Assembly: GCF_002117935.1 (NCBI RefSeq)
Contig: NZ_BDJE01000053.1
Coordinates: 1-45,041 of the forward strand
Direction: 5' to 3'
From: Nocardioides sp. PD653-B2
GTDB taxonomy: Bacteria > Actinomycetota > Actinomycetes > Propionibacteriales > Nocardioidaceae
DNA: 45,041 nt
Shown here: piece by piece, positions 1 through 7,415 of the stretch
Layout: each line of letters starts with the position of its first letter
How positions within the stretch are numbered: position 1 is the stretch's first letter
The notes under the pieces: model-generated
What the model was told of the DNA's origin: nothing
What the model saw: the letters and a program-made list of their open reading frames with translations, nothing else
The model's database searches: none
Program-made: the position numbers and the translations under genes

Positions 1-71
1 ACCACCGGGGACGACAGGACTTCGTCCTTCCTCAACCACCGGGGGCGACAGGACTCAACCACCGACCCGCG
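1..71. repeat. Imperfect direct repeat downstream of the GntR gene
   Basis: Two near-identical 21-mers (1-21 and 35-55) differ by one base and share the core ACCACCGGGG-CGACAGGACT. A third partial start (CAACCACCG) follows at 56. Between them lies a short palindrome, GGAC-TTC-GTCC (18-28). The composition resembles dispersed CAACCACC-type repeats found in Nocardioides-like genomes; that link is from memory. The block sits directly after the GntR stop codon and may act as its 3' hairpin. It reaches the window edge, so its full extent is unknown. Confidence 0.5.
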
Positions 72-431
72 TCACCGGGTCCAGGACTGCTCGACGAGGC
101 GCACGGCCTCGGGGAGGGTGAGCCCGAGGCCGCGGGCGGTGGCCACGTAGTCCGCGGCAGCACGCGTGGCGTCGGGCGACGAGCCGGCGGCGGAAGAGGC
201 GATGAACGTGCCGCGACGGCCCTCGCTGGTGGTCACGCCGTCGATCTCGAGCTCCCGGTAGGCGCGGGCCACGGTGTTGACCGCGAGGTGCAGCTCCGCG
301 GCCAGCGCGCGGACCGTCGGCAGCCGGGTGCCGGCCGGCAGGTCGCCCGAGGCCGCGCGGGTCGCGACCTGGACCCGGAGCTGTTCGTACGGCGGGACCG
401 CCGAGGTCGCGTCGAGCGGGTGGACATCCAT
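72..431 (-). CDS. GntR family transcriptional regulator (short, YtrA-like)
   Basis: A 119-residue protein with an N-terminal GntR winged helix-turn-helix (about residues 13-80). Recognisable segments are PPYEQLRVQVA, LPAGTRLPTVRALAAELHLA and NTVARAYRELEIDGV. The rest is a short helical tail of about 40 residues, as in the YtrA subfamily, with no room for a FadR- or UTRA-type effector domain. I chose ATG 431 over the in-frame ATG at 455 because TACCAT, a good -10 box, lies 6 nt before 431 on this strand, which fits a leaderless mRNA. It is divergent from the PfkB kinase only 22 bp away, so it probably controls itself and that kinase. The effector cannot be told from sequence. Confidence 0.85.
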   Translation of the reverse strand: MDVHPLDATSAVPPYEQLRVQVATRAASGDLPAGTRLPTVRALAAELHLAVNTVARAYRELEIDGVTTSEGRRGTFIASSAAGSSPDATRAAADYVATARGLGLTLPEAVRLVEQSWTR

Positions 432-453
432 GGGGGCATGGTAGAGACGTCCC
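432..453. promoter_or_regulatory. 22-bp divergent promoter between GntR and PfkB genes
   Basis: Read on the minus strand, TACCAT (complement of 438-443) lies 6 nt before the GntR ATG at 431. On the plus strand TAGAGA (442-447) lies 6 nt before the PfkB ATG at 454. The two -10 boxes overlap, so transcription in one direction should exclude the other. Both mRNAs would be leaderless. The plus-strand box lacks the final T and is the weaker call. Confidence 0.45.
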
Positions 454-1347
454 ATGCAATCGAGCACCGCGTCGACCGTCCTCGTGGTCGGTGAGTCTCT
501 CGTCGACATCGTGCACGCCGCCGACGGCAGCACGCGGGAGTACGCCGGGGGCAGCGCGGCCAACGTGGCCGTCGCGCTCGCCCGGCTCGGTCGCGCGGTG
601 CGGTTCGTGACCGCATGGGCCGACGACGAGCGGGGCGGCGTCCTCGCCGAGCACCTTGCGCGGGCCGGGGTGGAGCTGGCGAGCGACCCGCACGCGCTGG
701 CGAGGACCGCCACGGCGGCGGCGACGATCGGTGCCGACGGGGCGGCGTCGTACGAGTTCGACCTGGAGTGGCGGATCGCGGAGGTCGCGGCGGGCGCCCC
801 GGACTTCGTGCACCTCTGCTCACTCGGCGCGGTGCTCGAACCGGGGGCCGACCAGGTCCTCGAGCTGGTGAGCGGGCTGCGGGGGATCGCGACGATCACC
901 TACGACATCAACGCCCGACCCGCGATCACCGGCACCGGTCCCGCTCTGGTGACCAGGGTCGAGCGGACGGCCGCGGTGGCCGACCTGGTGAAAGCCTCCG
1001 ACGAGGACCTGGCCCATCTCTACCCGGACCTCGAGCTCGCCGAGGCGGCCGCGCACCTGCTGAGGCTGGGTCCGGCGGCGGTCGTGGTGACCCAGGGCGG
1101 TGAGGGCGCCACCTGGTGGGGTGCCGAGCACACCGTCGAGGTCGCCTCGGAGCCCGTCGTCGTGGCCGACACCATCGGCGCCGGTGACACCTTCGGGGCG
1201 GCCGTGATCGACGCGCTGTGGGACCGCGGCCCGCTCCGGGACCTGACGGCCGAGGAGATCGCCGAGATCCTGGCCCACGCAGCGCGGGCGGCCGCCATCA
1301 CCGTGTCCCGGCCCGGCGCGGACCCGCCGTACCGCGGCGAGATCTAG
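454..1347 (+). CDS. PfkB family carbohydrate kinase (fructokinase/ribokinase-like)
   Basis: A 297-residue sugar kinase that uses ATP to phosphorylate a sugar or related substrate in the cytoplasm. The N-terminal region has GGSAANVAVALARLG, the PfkB signature-1 region. The C-terminal DTIGAGDTFGAAV is signature 2, with the catalytic Asp in GAGD and the anion hole. VVTQGGEGATWW in between is the usual ATP-site strand. Length matches the family (about 290-320). It is divergent from a GntR regulator 22 bp away and its stop overlaps the convergent hydrolase stop by 4 nt. Fructokinase is the usual annotation for such proteins, but sequence alone cannot separate fructose, ribose or 2-keto-3-deoxygluconate. 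Confidence 0.88.
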   Translation: MQSSTASTVLVVGESLVDIVHAADGSTREYAGGSAANVAVALARLGRAVRFVTAWADDERGGVLAEHLARAGVELASDPHALARTATAAATIGADGAASYEFDLEWRIAEVAAGAPDFVHLCSLGAVLEPGADQVLELVSGLRGIATITYDINARPAITGTGPALVTRVERTAAVADLVKASDEDLAHLYPDLELAEAAAHLLRLGPAAVVVTQGGEGATWWGAEHTVEVASEPVVVADTIGAGDTFGAAVIDALWDRGPLRDLTAEEIAEILAHAARAAAITVSRPGADPPYRGEI

Positions 1348-2129
1348 GCCATCAGCCGGTCGAGCGCCGCACCCACGCACCCGGGGCGCTCCAGCCACGG
1401 GAAGTGGCCGGCCCCGTCGACGACCTCGAGCCAGGCGTCCGGGACCACCTCCACGATGTCGGAGGCCGCCGTCGCGGGCATCGGGCCGGCGCCGCCGGTG
1501 ACGATGCCGACGGGTACGGCGAGGTCGGCCAGCGCCGCCGCGAGGGCGCCCATCCGCGCCCGGATGTCGACCCACAGTGCGTCGCTGACCTCGTCGGAGA
1601 TCCGGACCCCGGGGAACGGCGGCGGGTCCGCAGGGTTCGCGGCGTAACCGGGCCAGAGGATCCGCAGCGCCTCGACGCTGTCGGCGGCGTCCGCGAGCCG
1701 GGCCAGGTCGTCGGCGGGGATCCGCGCGGTCAGGGCCTCGGCGAACTCCTGCTGGCCACCGTCGCCCACGGCGCCGAGCGGGTCGACCCCGAGCACGCCG
1801 ACGAACCGGTCCGGGATCGCCACGGCGGCGTGCAGGGCGAGGTGGCCGCCCCACGAGTGACCGACCAGCACCGCCCGGTCCCAGCCGAGCGCGTCGAGGA
1901 AGGCCGCGATGTCGGCGACCGCCGTCGCGATGTCGAACGGACCGTCGAGAGTCGACGGAGCCAGGCCGCGCTGCTGGAACGACGCGACCGACCAGGCCGG
2001 CCCGATCTCGTCGGCGAGGGCGTCGAGGTACTCGTAGCCCAGGCCCGGTCCGCCGTGCAGCAGCAGGGCGTGCCGGGGGCCGCCCTCGCGCACCCAGCCG
2101 GCGACCGCGCCGGTGTCGACCGCGGTCAC
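1344..2129 (-). CDS. Alpha/beta hydrolase fold protein
   Basis: A 261-residue alpha/beta hydrolase. It shows the oxyanion-hole segment LLHGGPGLGYEY near the N-terminus, the nucleophile elbow GHSWGG with its Ser, and a C-terminal GAGHFPWLERP carrying the catalytic His. HGGPG and GHSWGG are typical of the proline iminopeptidase/haloperoxidase-like group, but substrate cannot be assigned. The start is a GTG at 2129 that overlaps the upstream flavoprotein stop (GTGA), so the two genes are translationally coupled. Its stop overlaps the convergent PfkB stop by 4 nt. Confidence 0.85.
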   Translation of the reverse strand: MTAVDTGAVAGWVREGGPRHALLLHGGPGLGYEYLDALADEIGPAWSVASFQQRGLAPSTLDGPFDIATAVADIAAFLDALGWDRAVLVGHSWGGHLALHAAVAIPDRFVGVLGVDPLGAVGDGGQQEFAEALTARIPADDLARLADAADSVEALRILWPGYAANPADPPPFPGVRISDEVSDALWVDIRARMGALAAALADLAVPVGIVTGGAGPMPATAASDIVEVVPDAWLEVVDGAGHFPWLERPGCVGAALDRLMA

Positions 2130-3796
2130 GCGGTCGGCTCGGGCGCCAACCAGGCGTGCACCAGCGGTACGACGGACGCCCCTTCGCCGCTCGCCGAGGC
2201 CACCCGCTTCATGGATCCCGCGCGGACGTCGCCCGCGGCGAAGATCCCGGGCACGGTGGTCGCCAGGGGCTCCGGCGGCAGGCCGTCCGCCCAGGTCTCC
2301 TGGGGGACGTCGCGGCCGGTGAGCACGAAACCCCGCGGGTCGCGCGCGACGGCGCCGGGAAGCCAGTCGCAGCGCGGCTCGGCGCCGAGCAGCAGGAAGA
2401 GCCCGTACGCCGGCACCCGCTCCCGGTCGCCGGTGCGGACGTCCTCGAGGCACAGCCACTCGAGACGGCCGTCACCACCGCCGTCGACCACCACCGTGCA
2501 GGTGCGCACCGCGATCCGCGAGTTGTACTCGATCTCGCCGATCAGGTAGGCCGACATGGTCTCGGCCAGGTCGGGACGCCGGACCAGGATGGTGACCGTG
2601 CGGGCGAACCGGGAGAGGTGGATCGCCGCCTGGCCGGCGGAGTTGCCGCCGCCGACCACGAAGACGTCCTGGCCCTCCATCTCGCGGGCGGCCGTCATCG
2701 CGGCGCCGTAGTAGACGCCCATCCCGACCAGCTCCTCGATCGGGTCGACGCGCAGCTTGCGGTAGGCGACCCCGCTGGTGATCACCACGCAGCGGGCCCG
2801 GACCTCGCCGCTGTCGGTGCACAGCACGTGGGGGGCGCCGTCGTAGCCCGGACGCAGCTCGTCGACCACCTGGCCGGTGTAGAAGCGGGTGCCGAAGCGC
2901 AGCGCCTGGTTGCGCGCACGCTGGGCGAGTCGCATACCGGAGATGCCGCGAGGGAAACCGAGGTAGTTGCGGATCATCGAGCTGGTGCCGGCCTGCCCGC
3001 CGATGGCCTCCGCTTCGAGCACGACGGTGGTGAGGCCCTCGGACGACGCGTAGACGGCCGCGGCGAGACCGGCCGGGCCGCCGCCGACGACCGCGACGTC
3101 GACCACGTGGTCGACGTCGATCTCGGTCGGGGACCCGTAGACGCTGATCGCCACGTCGCGGACCGAGGTGGGACGGATGGTCGGCCGGTTGAGCGCGTGC
3201 ACCAGCGGGAAACCGGGCTCGCCGTCCCATCGCTCGAGGACGTAGCGGCCCGCGTCGCTGTCGGGAGGCCAGACCCGGCTCGGCATGCCCATCCGGTCGA
3301 AGAAGTCGCGGATCGCGAGGGTCAGGGCGTCGCGCACCGGCGAGATGATCTTGACCGCGACGACCTCGGGATCGGGAACCGTCGATCCCCAGTCCGAGAG
3401 CAGGTCGATGATCGCGTTGTGGAACTCCTCGTCGCGGGCGCCGCGCGGCATCAGCAGGTAGGCGTCGTACTTGCCCTTGGCCATCGCGGCTCGCAGGCCC
3501 TCGGCGTCGACGATGAAGTGCTCCCAGTGCGCCGCGATCACCCGGCGGGCGGTGGGCACCTTCTCGCGGAGCTTGTGGAAGGCGACGAGGACCTCGGCGT
3601 CGGGGAGCACGGACTCGCTGACGAACAGGGCGACGGTCCCGCCCTCGGCGACCACGTCGTGCGTGGTCTGCAGTGCGTCGTGCAGGGAGGAGGCGAGGCG
3701 TACGTCGTACTCGCGCTCGTAGCGGGCGAAGCCCGCAGCCATCTCGTCGGGATGTTCCCCGGAGATCAGCACGATGGCCGGCATCGGGATGCTCAC
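2126..3796 (-). CDS. FAD-dependent oxidoreductase, thioredoxin reductase-like with N-terminal pseudo-receiver domain
   Basis: A 556-residue fusion. Residues 5-137 follow the receiver fold of the family named 'fused response regulator/thioredoxin-disulfide reductase'. Residues 230-550 form a pyridine nucleotide-disulphide oxidoreductase core with the FAD motif VVGGGPAG (236-243) and the NAD(P)H motif VVGGGNSAGQAA (380-391). The CxxC of true thioredoxin reductases is absent: the corresponding stretch reads GVYYGAAMTAA (360-370). The receiver phospho-acceptor Asp is replaced by Glu61 (ESVLP), and the conserved Lys of the KPW motif by Met116 (MPR), so phosphotransfer looks lost. The GTG start at 3796 is preferred over ATG 3784 because TAGGCT lies 7 nt before it. 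It is coupled to the downstream hydrolase by GTGA. The electron acceptor is unknown. Confidence 0.88.
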   Translation of the reverse strand: MSIPMPAIVLISGEHPDEMAAGFARYEREYDVRLASSLHDALQTTHDVVAEGGTVALFVSESVLPDAEVLVAFHKLREKVPTARRVIAAHWEHFIVDAEGLRAAMAKGKYDAYLLMPRGARDEEFHNAIIDLLSDWGSTVPDPEVVAVKIISPVRDALTLAIRDFFDRMGMPSRVWPPDSDAGRYVLERWDGEPGFPLVHALNRPTIRPTSVRDVAISVYGSPTEIDVDHVVDVAVVGGGPAGLAAAVYASSEGLTTVVLEAEAIGGQAGTSSMIRNYLGFPRGISGMRLAQRARNQALRFGTRFYTGQVVDELRPGYDGAPHVLCTDSGEVRARCVVITSGVAYRKLRVDPIEELVGMGVYYGAAMTAAREMEGQDVFVVGGGNSAGQAAIHLSRFARTVTILVRRPDLAETMSAYLIGEIEYNSRIAVRTCTVVVDGGGDGRLEWLCLEDVRTGDRERVPAYGLFLLLGAEPRCDWLPGAVARDPRGFVLTGRDVPQETWADGLPPEPLATTVPGIFAAGDVRAGSMKRVASASGEGASVVPLVHAWLAPEPTA

Positions 3797-3837
3797 GATG
3801 GAAAGCCTAGAAGCCCGACGCAATAGGCTTTCCCATC
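3797..3837. promoter_or_regulatory. Symmetric divergent leaderless promoter (flavoprotein / truA)
   Basis: The 41-bp gap is an inverted repeat: GATGGAAAGCCTA (3797-3809) mirrors TAGGCTTTCCCATC (3824-3837) with one extra base. Each arm carries TAGGCT, a TAnnnT -10 box, 7 nt (minus strand) or 8 nt (plus strand) before a GTG start at 3796 or 3838. Both mRNAs would begin at the start codon. The shared arm could also bind a common regulator. Confidence 0.6.
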
Positions 3838-4671
3838 GTGCGCCTCCGGATCGACCTCGCCTACGACGGCACCGACTTCCACGGCTGGGCCGTCCAGCCG
3901 GGGCTGCGGACCGTGCAGGGCGAGCTGTCCGCCGCACTGGCGCGAGCGCTGCGGGTGCCCTACGTCGGGGTGACCTGCGCCGGCCGCACCGACACGGGTG
4001 TCCATGCGCGCGGCCAGGTGGTCCATGTCGACGTGGACGAGGACGCGCTCCTGCGGGCCGCCGGTCGCTCACGCGAGCTGCCGCCGGAGGCGCTGGTCCG
4101 CCGGCTCAACGGCATCCTCAGCGGCGACGTCCGGGTGCGCAGGGTGGCCGAGGCGCCGGACGGTTTCGACGCCCGGTTCAGTGCGCTGTGGCGCCGCTAC
4201 ACCTACCGGATCGCCGACAACCCGGACACCGTGGACCCGCTCACGCGCAAGCACGTGCTGGCCTGGCCCCGGGTGCTCGACCTGGACCTGATGAACGAGG
4301 CGTCGGCCGTCCTGGTCGGCCGCCACGACTTCGCGTCGTTCTGCAAGCAGCGCGAGGGTGCCACCACGATCCGCACCCTGCTCGACCTGCACTGGACCCG
4401 CGACGACCACGGCCTGGTGGTCGGAGCCGTGCGCGCCGATGCCTTCTGCCACAGCATGGTGCGGTCGCTCGTCGGCTGCCTGATGGCGATCGGTGAGGGG
4501 CGCCGTCCGGCGTCGTGGGCCGGCGAGATGCTGCGCGCGGGTGCCCGCGACCCTGCCGTGGTGGTCATCCACGCCCACGGGCTCACGCTCGAGGAGGTCG
4601 CCTACCCGCCGGACGCCGAGCTGCGCGGCCGCGCCGAGGAGACCCGGCGCCGGAGGTCCGTCGATGGATGA
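3838..4671 (+). CDS. truA: tRNA pseudouridine(38-40) synthase TruA
   Basis: A 277-residue TruA that converts U38-U40 of the tRNA anticodon arm to pseudouridine. It has the opening segment LAYDGTDFHGWAVQPG, the catalytic AGRTDTGVHARGQV with its Asp, and the later HDFASFCK and CHSMVRSLVG segments. Length fits the family (about 250-280). The start is GTG with a -10 box 8 nt upstream, so the mRNA is probably leaderless. In many actinobacteria truA follows the rplQ/rpoA ribosomal cluster; here it stands apart from rplM/rpsI. It overlaps the next gene, a methyltransferase, by 8 nt. Confidence 0.95.
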   Translation: MRLRIDLAYDGTDFHGWAVQPGLRTVQGELSAALARALRVPYVGVTCAGRTDTGVHARGQVVHVDVDEDALLRAAGRSRELPPEALVRRLNGILSGDVRVRRVAEAPDGFDARFSALWRRYTYRIADNPDTVDPLTRKHVLAWPRVLDLDLMNEASAVLVGRHDFASFCKQREGATTIRTLLDLHWTRDDHGLVVGAVRADAFCHSMVRSLVGCLMAIGEGRRPASWAGEMLRAGARDPAVVVIHAHGLTLEEVAYPPDAELRGRAEETRRRRSVDG

Positions 4672-5263
4672 CGACCACTACTTCAGCGCCGACCCGGCCG
4701 TCGCGTTCAAGCGGGCGCCCGTCAGCGCGTCGGTGTGGGGCCACGAGCTCGAGCTGACCAGCGGCTCGGGGGTCTTCGCCCAGGGTCGTGTCGACATCGG
4801 GACGGCCATCCTCTTCCGCGAGACCCAGCCCCCGGCGCCGGGCCGGGTCCTCGATCTCGGCTGCGGGTACGGCGTGATCGGGCTCGCGGTGGCGGTCGCG
4901 GTGCCCGACGCCGTCGTCACCGCCGTCGACGTCAACGAGCGCGCGGTGCTGCTCGCCAACGAGAACGCCGCGGCGCTGGGGGTGTCCGACCGCTACACCG
5001 CGTCGACCCCGGACGGCGTGGCCGCGGACTCGACGTACGACGAGATCTGGTCGAACCCGCCCATCCGGATCGGCAAGGCTGCGCTGCACGACCTGCTGCT
5101 CACCTGGCTGCCGCGGCTCGCGCCGGGTGGCCGTGCGGTGATGGTGGTCGGCAAGAACCTCGGCGCCGACTCGCTCCAGCGCTGGCTGGGCGAGCAGGGG
5201 TACCCGACCGAGCGGGTCGCCAGCGCGAAGGGATTCCGGATCCTGGTGACGCGTCGCGGCTGA
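4664..5263 (+). CDS. RsmC-like class I SAM-dependent methyltransferase
   Basis: A 199-residue methyltransferase with the SAM-binding motif VLDLGCGYGVIGLA, the acidic end of beta-2 AVDVNERAV, and the SNPPIRIGK catalytic loop (NPP type). The NPP loop is typical of base N-methyltransferases such as RsmC and RlmG. It corresponds to the stand-alone C-terminal half of RsmC, which methylates G1207 of 16S rRNA in Escherichia coli. ATG 4664 is chosen because GGAGG at 4652-4656 lies 7 nt upstream. The overlap with truA (8 nt) suggests one operon of RNA-modifying enzymes. The exact target is an inference. Confidence 0.85.
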   Translation: MDDDHYFSADPAVAFKRAPVSASVWGHELELTSGSGVFAQGRVDIGTAILFRETQPPAPGRVLDLGCGYGVIGLAVAVAVPDAVVTAVDVNERAVLLANENAAALGVSDRYTASTPDGVAADSTYDEIWSNPPIRIGKAALHDLLLTWLPRLAPGGRAVMVVGKNLGADSLQRWLGEQGYPTERVASAKGFRILVTRRG

Positions 5264-5301
5264 CCGCCCTCTGCCGGCCGGGACGAGGCCCCGCTCAGCC
5301 G
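5257..5301. terminator. Possible bidirectional terminator between convergent genes
   Basis: CGGCTGA (5257-5263) pairs with TCAGCCG (5295-5301). The 7-bp stem contains both stop codons of the convergent methyltransferase and esterase genes, and the 31-nt loop is GC-rich. There is no T-run. This is a weak structure and could be chance. Confidence 0.3.
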
Positions 5302-6233
5302 TGGAGGACGGTGCGGAACAGCGCGCAGGTCTCGTCGACGGCGGCCTGGGCGCCCGGAGAGTGGCGGCCCATGTCGATGAAGCCGTGGATCATGCCGGGG
5401 AACGTCCGGACCTCGACGGGCACCCCCGCGGCCTCCAGCGCGGCGGCGTACGCCAGCCCGTCGTCGCGGAGCGGGTCGAACTCGGCGACCACGAGCACGG
5501 CGGGGGCGAGGCCGGTCAGGTCGCCGTGCAGGGGCGCGAGTCGGGGGTCGGTGTCGTCGACATCGGTGAGGTGGCCGACGTAATGCTCGTCGAACCACCG
5601 CATCGTGTCGAGGTCGAGGAGGTAGCCGGTCCCGTTCTCCTGGTGGGAGGGGTAGCTGCCGCGGCGGTCGGTGACCGGATAGATGAGCAGCTGCCCGGCC
5701 AGGGGGATGCCCTCGTCACGCATCGCCTGCGCGACGACCGCCGAGAGGTTGCCACCGGCGCTGTCACCGGCGACGGCGAGGCGATCGTTGCCGCCCAGCG
5801 TGGGCAGCGCGGACGCGGCCCACCGGGTCGCGGCGACCACGTCCTCGACGCCGGCCGGCCACGGGTCCTCCGGGGCGAGCCGGTAGTCGACGGAGACGAC
5901 CACCGCGTCGCAGCCGTTGGCGAGCGTGCGCGCGGTGAGGTCGTGGGTGTCGAGGTCGCCGATCACGAAACCACCGCCGTGCAGCAGCACGATCGTGGGC
6001 AGCGGGCCCGGTGTCGACGGCCGGTAGACGCGGGCCGGGCGCGGACCGGCCCCGCCCGGCACGGCGATGTCCTCCACCGAGGCGACGGGCGGGAGCGCGT
6101 CGACGGGGCGGCTGTTGACGGCCAGGTCGCGGAAGTCGGCGCGCGCGGTCTCGGGAGTGCCCTGCGACGTCGGCGGGAGGCCCGCGGACGCGATGAAGTC
6201 GAGCAGGGCCTCGAGGTGGGGGTCGAGCGGCAC
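5295..6233 (-). CDS. Alpha/beta hydrolase-3 family esterase (hormone-sensitive lipase-like)
   Basis: A 312-residue esterase of the HSL/LipN type. The HSL hallmark HGGGFVIGDL forms the oxyanion hole, GDSAGGNLSAV carries the nucleophile Ser, EFDPLRDDGLAYA the Asp, and GMIHGFIDM the His. Length fits the family (about 300-320). It is the last gene of the minus-strand operon, 18 nt after an acyl-CoA dehydrogenase. A role in releasing acyl groups or hydrolysing an ester or lactone feeding the operon's pathway is plausible but inferred. Confidence 0.88.
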   Translation of the reverse strand: MPLDPHLEALLDFIASAGLPPTSQGTPETARADFRDLAVNSRPVDALPPVASVEDIAVPGGAGPRPARVYRPSTPGPLPTIVLLHGGGFVIGDLDTHDLTARTLANGCDAVVVSVDYRLAPEDPWPAGVEDVVAATRWAASALPTLGGNDRLAVAGDSAGGNLSAVVAQAMRDEGIPLAGQLLIYPVTDRRGSYPSHQENGTGYLLDLDTMRWFDEHYVGHLTDVDDTDPRLAPLHGDLTGLAPAVLVVAEFDPLRDDGLAYAAALEAAGVPVEVRTFPGMIHGFIDMGRHSPGAQAAVDETCALFRTVLHG

Positions 6234-6251
6234 GGGAACTCCTGAGTGAGG

Positions 6252-7403
6252 TCAGAGGAAGGCGTTGATGCCGGTCTCGGCACGCCCGATGAGCAGCTTC
6301 TGGATCTGGCTGGTTCCTTCGTAGAGGGTCATCACCCGAGCGTCGCGAAGGTACTTCGCGGCGGGGTACTCGTCGACGTACCCGGCGCCGCCGTAGACCT
6401 GGATCGCGTTGTTGGCGGCGCGGACGGCGGCCTCCGACGCGAAGAGCTTGGCCTTCGACGCCGCGGTGCCGAACGGTTCGCCGCGGTCGATCAGGTCGGC
6501 GCAGCGCCACACCAGGAGCCGCGCGGCGTCGGCGTCGACGGACATGTCGGAGATCAACTCCTGGACCAGCTGGAAGGCGCCGATCTTCTTCCCGAACTGG
6601 GTGCGGGTCGTCGCGTACTCGACCGCGGTCTCCAGGCAGCCTTGGACGATGCCGACGCAGCCCGCGGCGACCGAGACCCGGCCCTTGTCGAGCGTGGTCA
6701 TCGCGATCCGGAAGCCCTGGCCCTCGTCGCCGAGGCGCGCCGACTCGGGCACGCGTACGTCGGTCAGGAACAGCTCGGCGGTGGCCTGGCCGCGCAGGCC
6801 GAGCTTGCCCTTGATCTCGCGGGCCTCGAAGCCCGGGGTGTCGGTGGGGACGAGGAACGCGGTGACGCCCCGGGGCCCGTCGCCGCCGGTGCGCGCGAAG
6901 ACCAGCGCCACGTCGGCCCAGGTGCCGTTGGTGATGAAGAGCTTCTGGCCGCTGATGACGTAGTCGGAGCCGTCCTTCCTCGCCCGCGACGTCAGGTTGC
7001 CCGCGTCGGAGCCGGTGTCGGGCTCGGTGAGGCCGAAGCAGCCGAGCTTGGTGCCGGTGGCGATGCCCGGCAGCCACTCCTGCTTCTGCTCCTCGGTGCC
7101 GAAGCCGAGGATCGACTTGCCGACCAGGCCGTTGGACACCGACACGATCCCGCGCAGCGCGGAGTCGGCGCGGCCGAGCTCCTCCATGCCGAGCACGTAG
7201 GTCAGGTAGTCGCCGCCGAGGCCGCCGTACTCCTCGGGGATGGTGAGCCCGAAGAAGCCGATCTCCGCCATCTGGGGGATGATGTCGAGGTCGACGGACT
7301 CGTCGCGGTCCCACCGGGTGCGGTGCGGGATCGCCTCCTTCTCGAGGAAGTCGCGCGCGAGGTCGCGGAAGGCCTGCTGCTCGGGGTTCAGGCTGAGGTC
7401 CAT
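6252..7403 (-). CDS. Acyl-CoA dehydrogenase (short-chain/butyryl-type)
   Basis: A 383-residue FAD enzyme introducing a trans-2 double bond into an acyl-CoA. It shows ACAD signature 1 (FGLTEPDTGSDA), signature 2 (QFGKKIGAFQLVQELI), the QVYGGAGYVDEYPAAKYLRDA segment split across the C-terminal domain, and the YEGTSQIQKLLIGR tail. That tail is standard for the butyryl/isovaleryl group and includes the Glu of the EGTSQIQ loop. Length is the canonical homotetrameric size. It lies 12 nt after the 342-residue dehydrogenase and 18 nt before the esterase, in the TetR-linked operon. Unlike its two upstream neighbours it looks complete by itself. Confidence 0.92.
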   Translation of the reverse strand: MDLSLNPEQQAFRDLARDFLEKEAIPHRTRWDRDESVDLDIIPQMAEIGFFGLTIPEEYGGLGGDYLTYVLGMEELGRADSALRGIVSVSNGLVGKSILGFGTEEQKQEWLPGIATGTKLGCFGLTEPDTGSDAGNLTSRARKDGSDYVISGQKLFITNGTWADVALVFARTGGDGPRGVTAFLVPTDTPGFEAREIKGKLGLRGQATAELFLTDVRVPESARLGDEGQGFRIAMTTLDKGRVSVAAGCVGIVQGCLETAVEYATTRTQFGKKIGAFQLVQELISDMSVDADAARLLVWRCADLIDRGEPFGTAASKAKLFASEAAVRAANNAIQVYGGAGYVDEYPAAKYLRDARVMTLYEGTSQIQKLLIGRAETGINAFL

Positions 7404-7415
7404 GGGGTCACCTTC

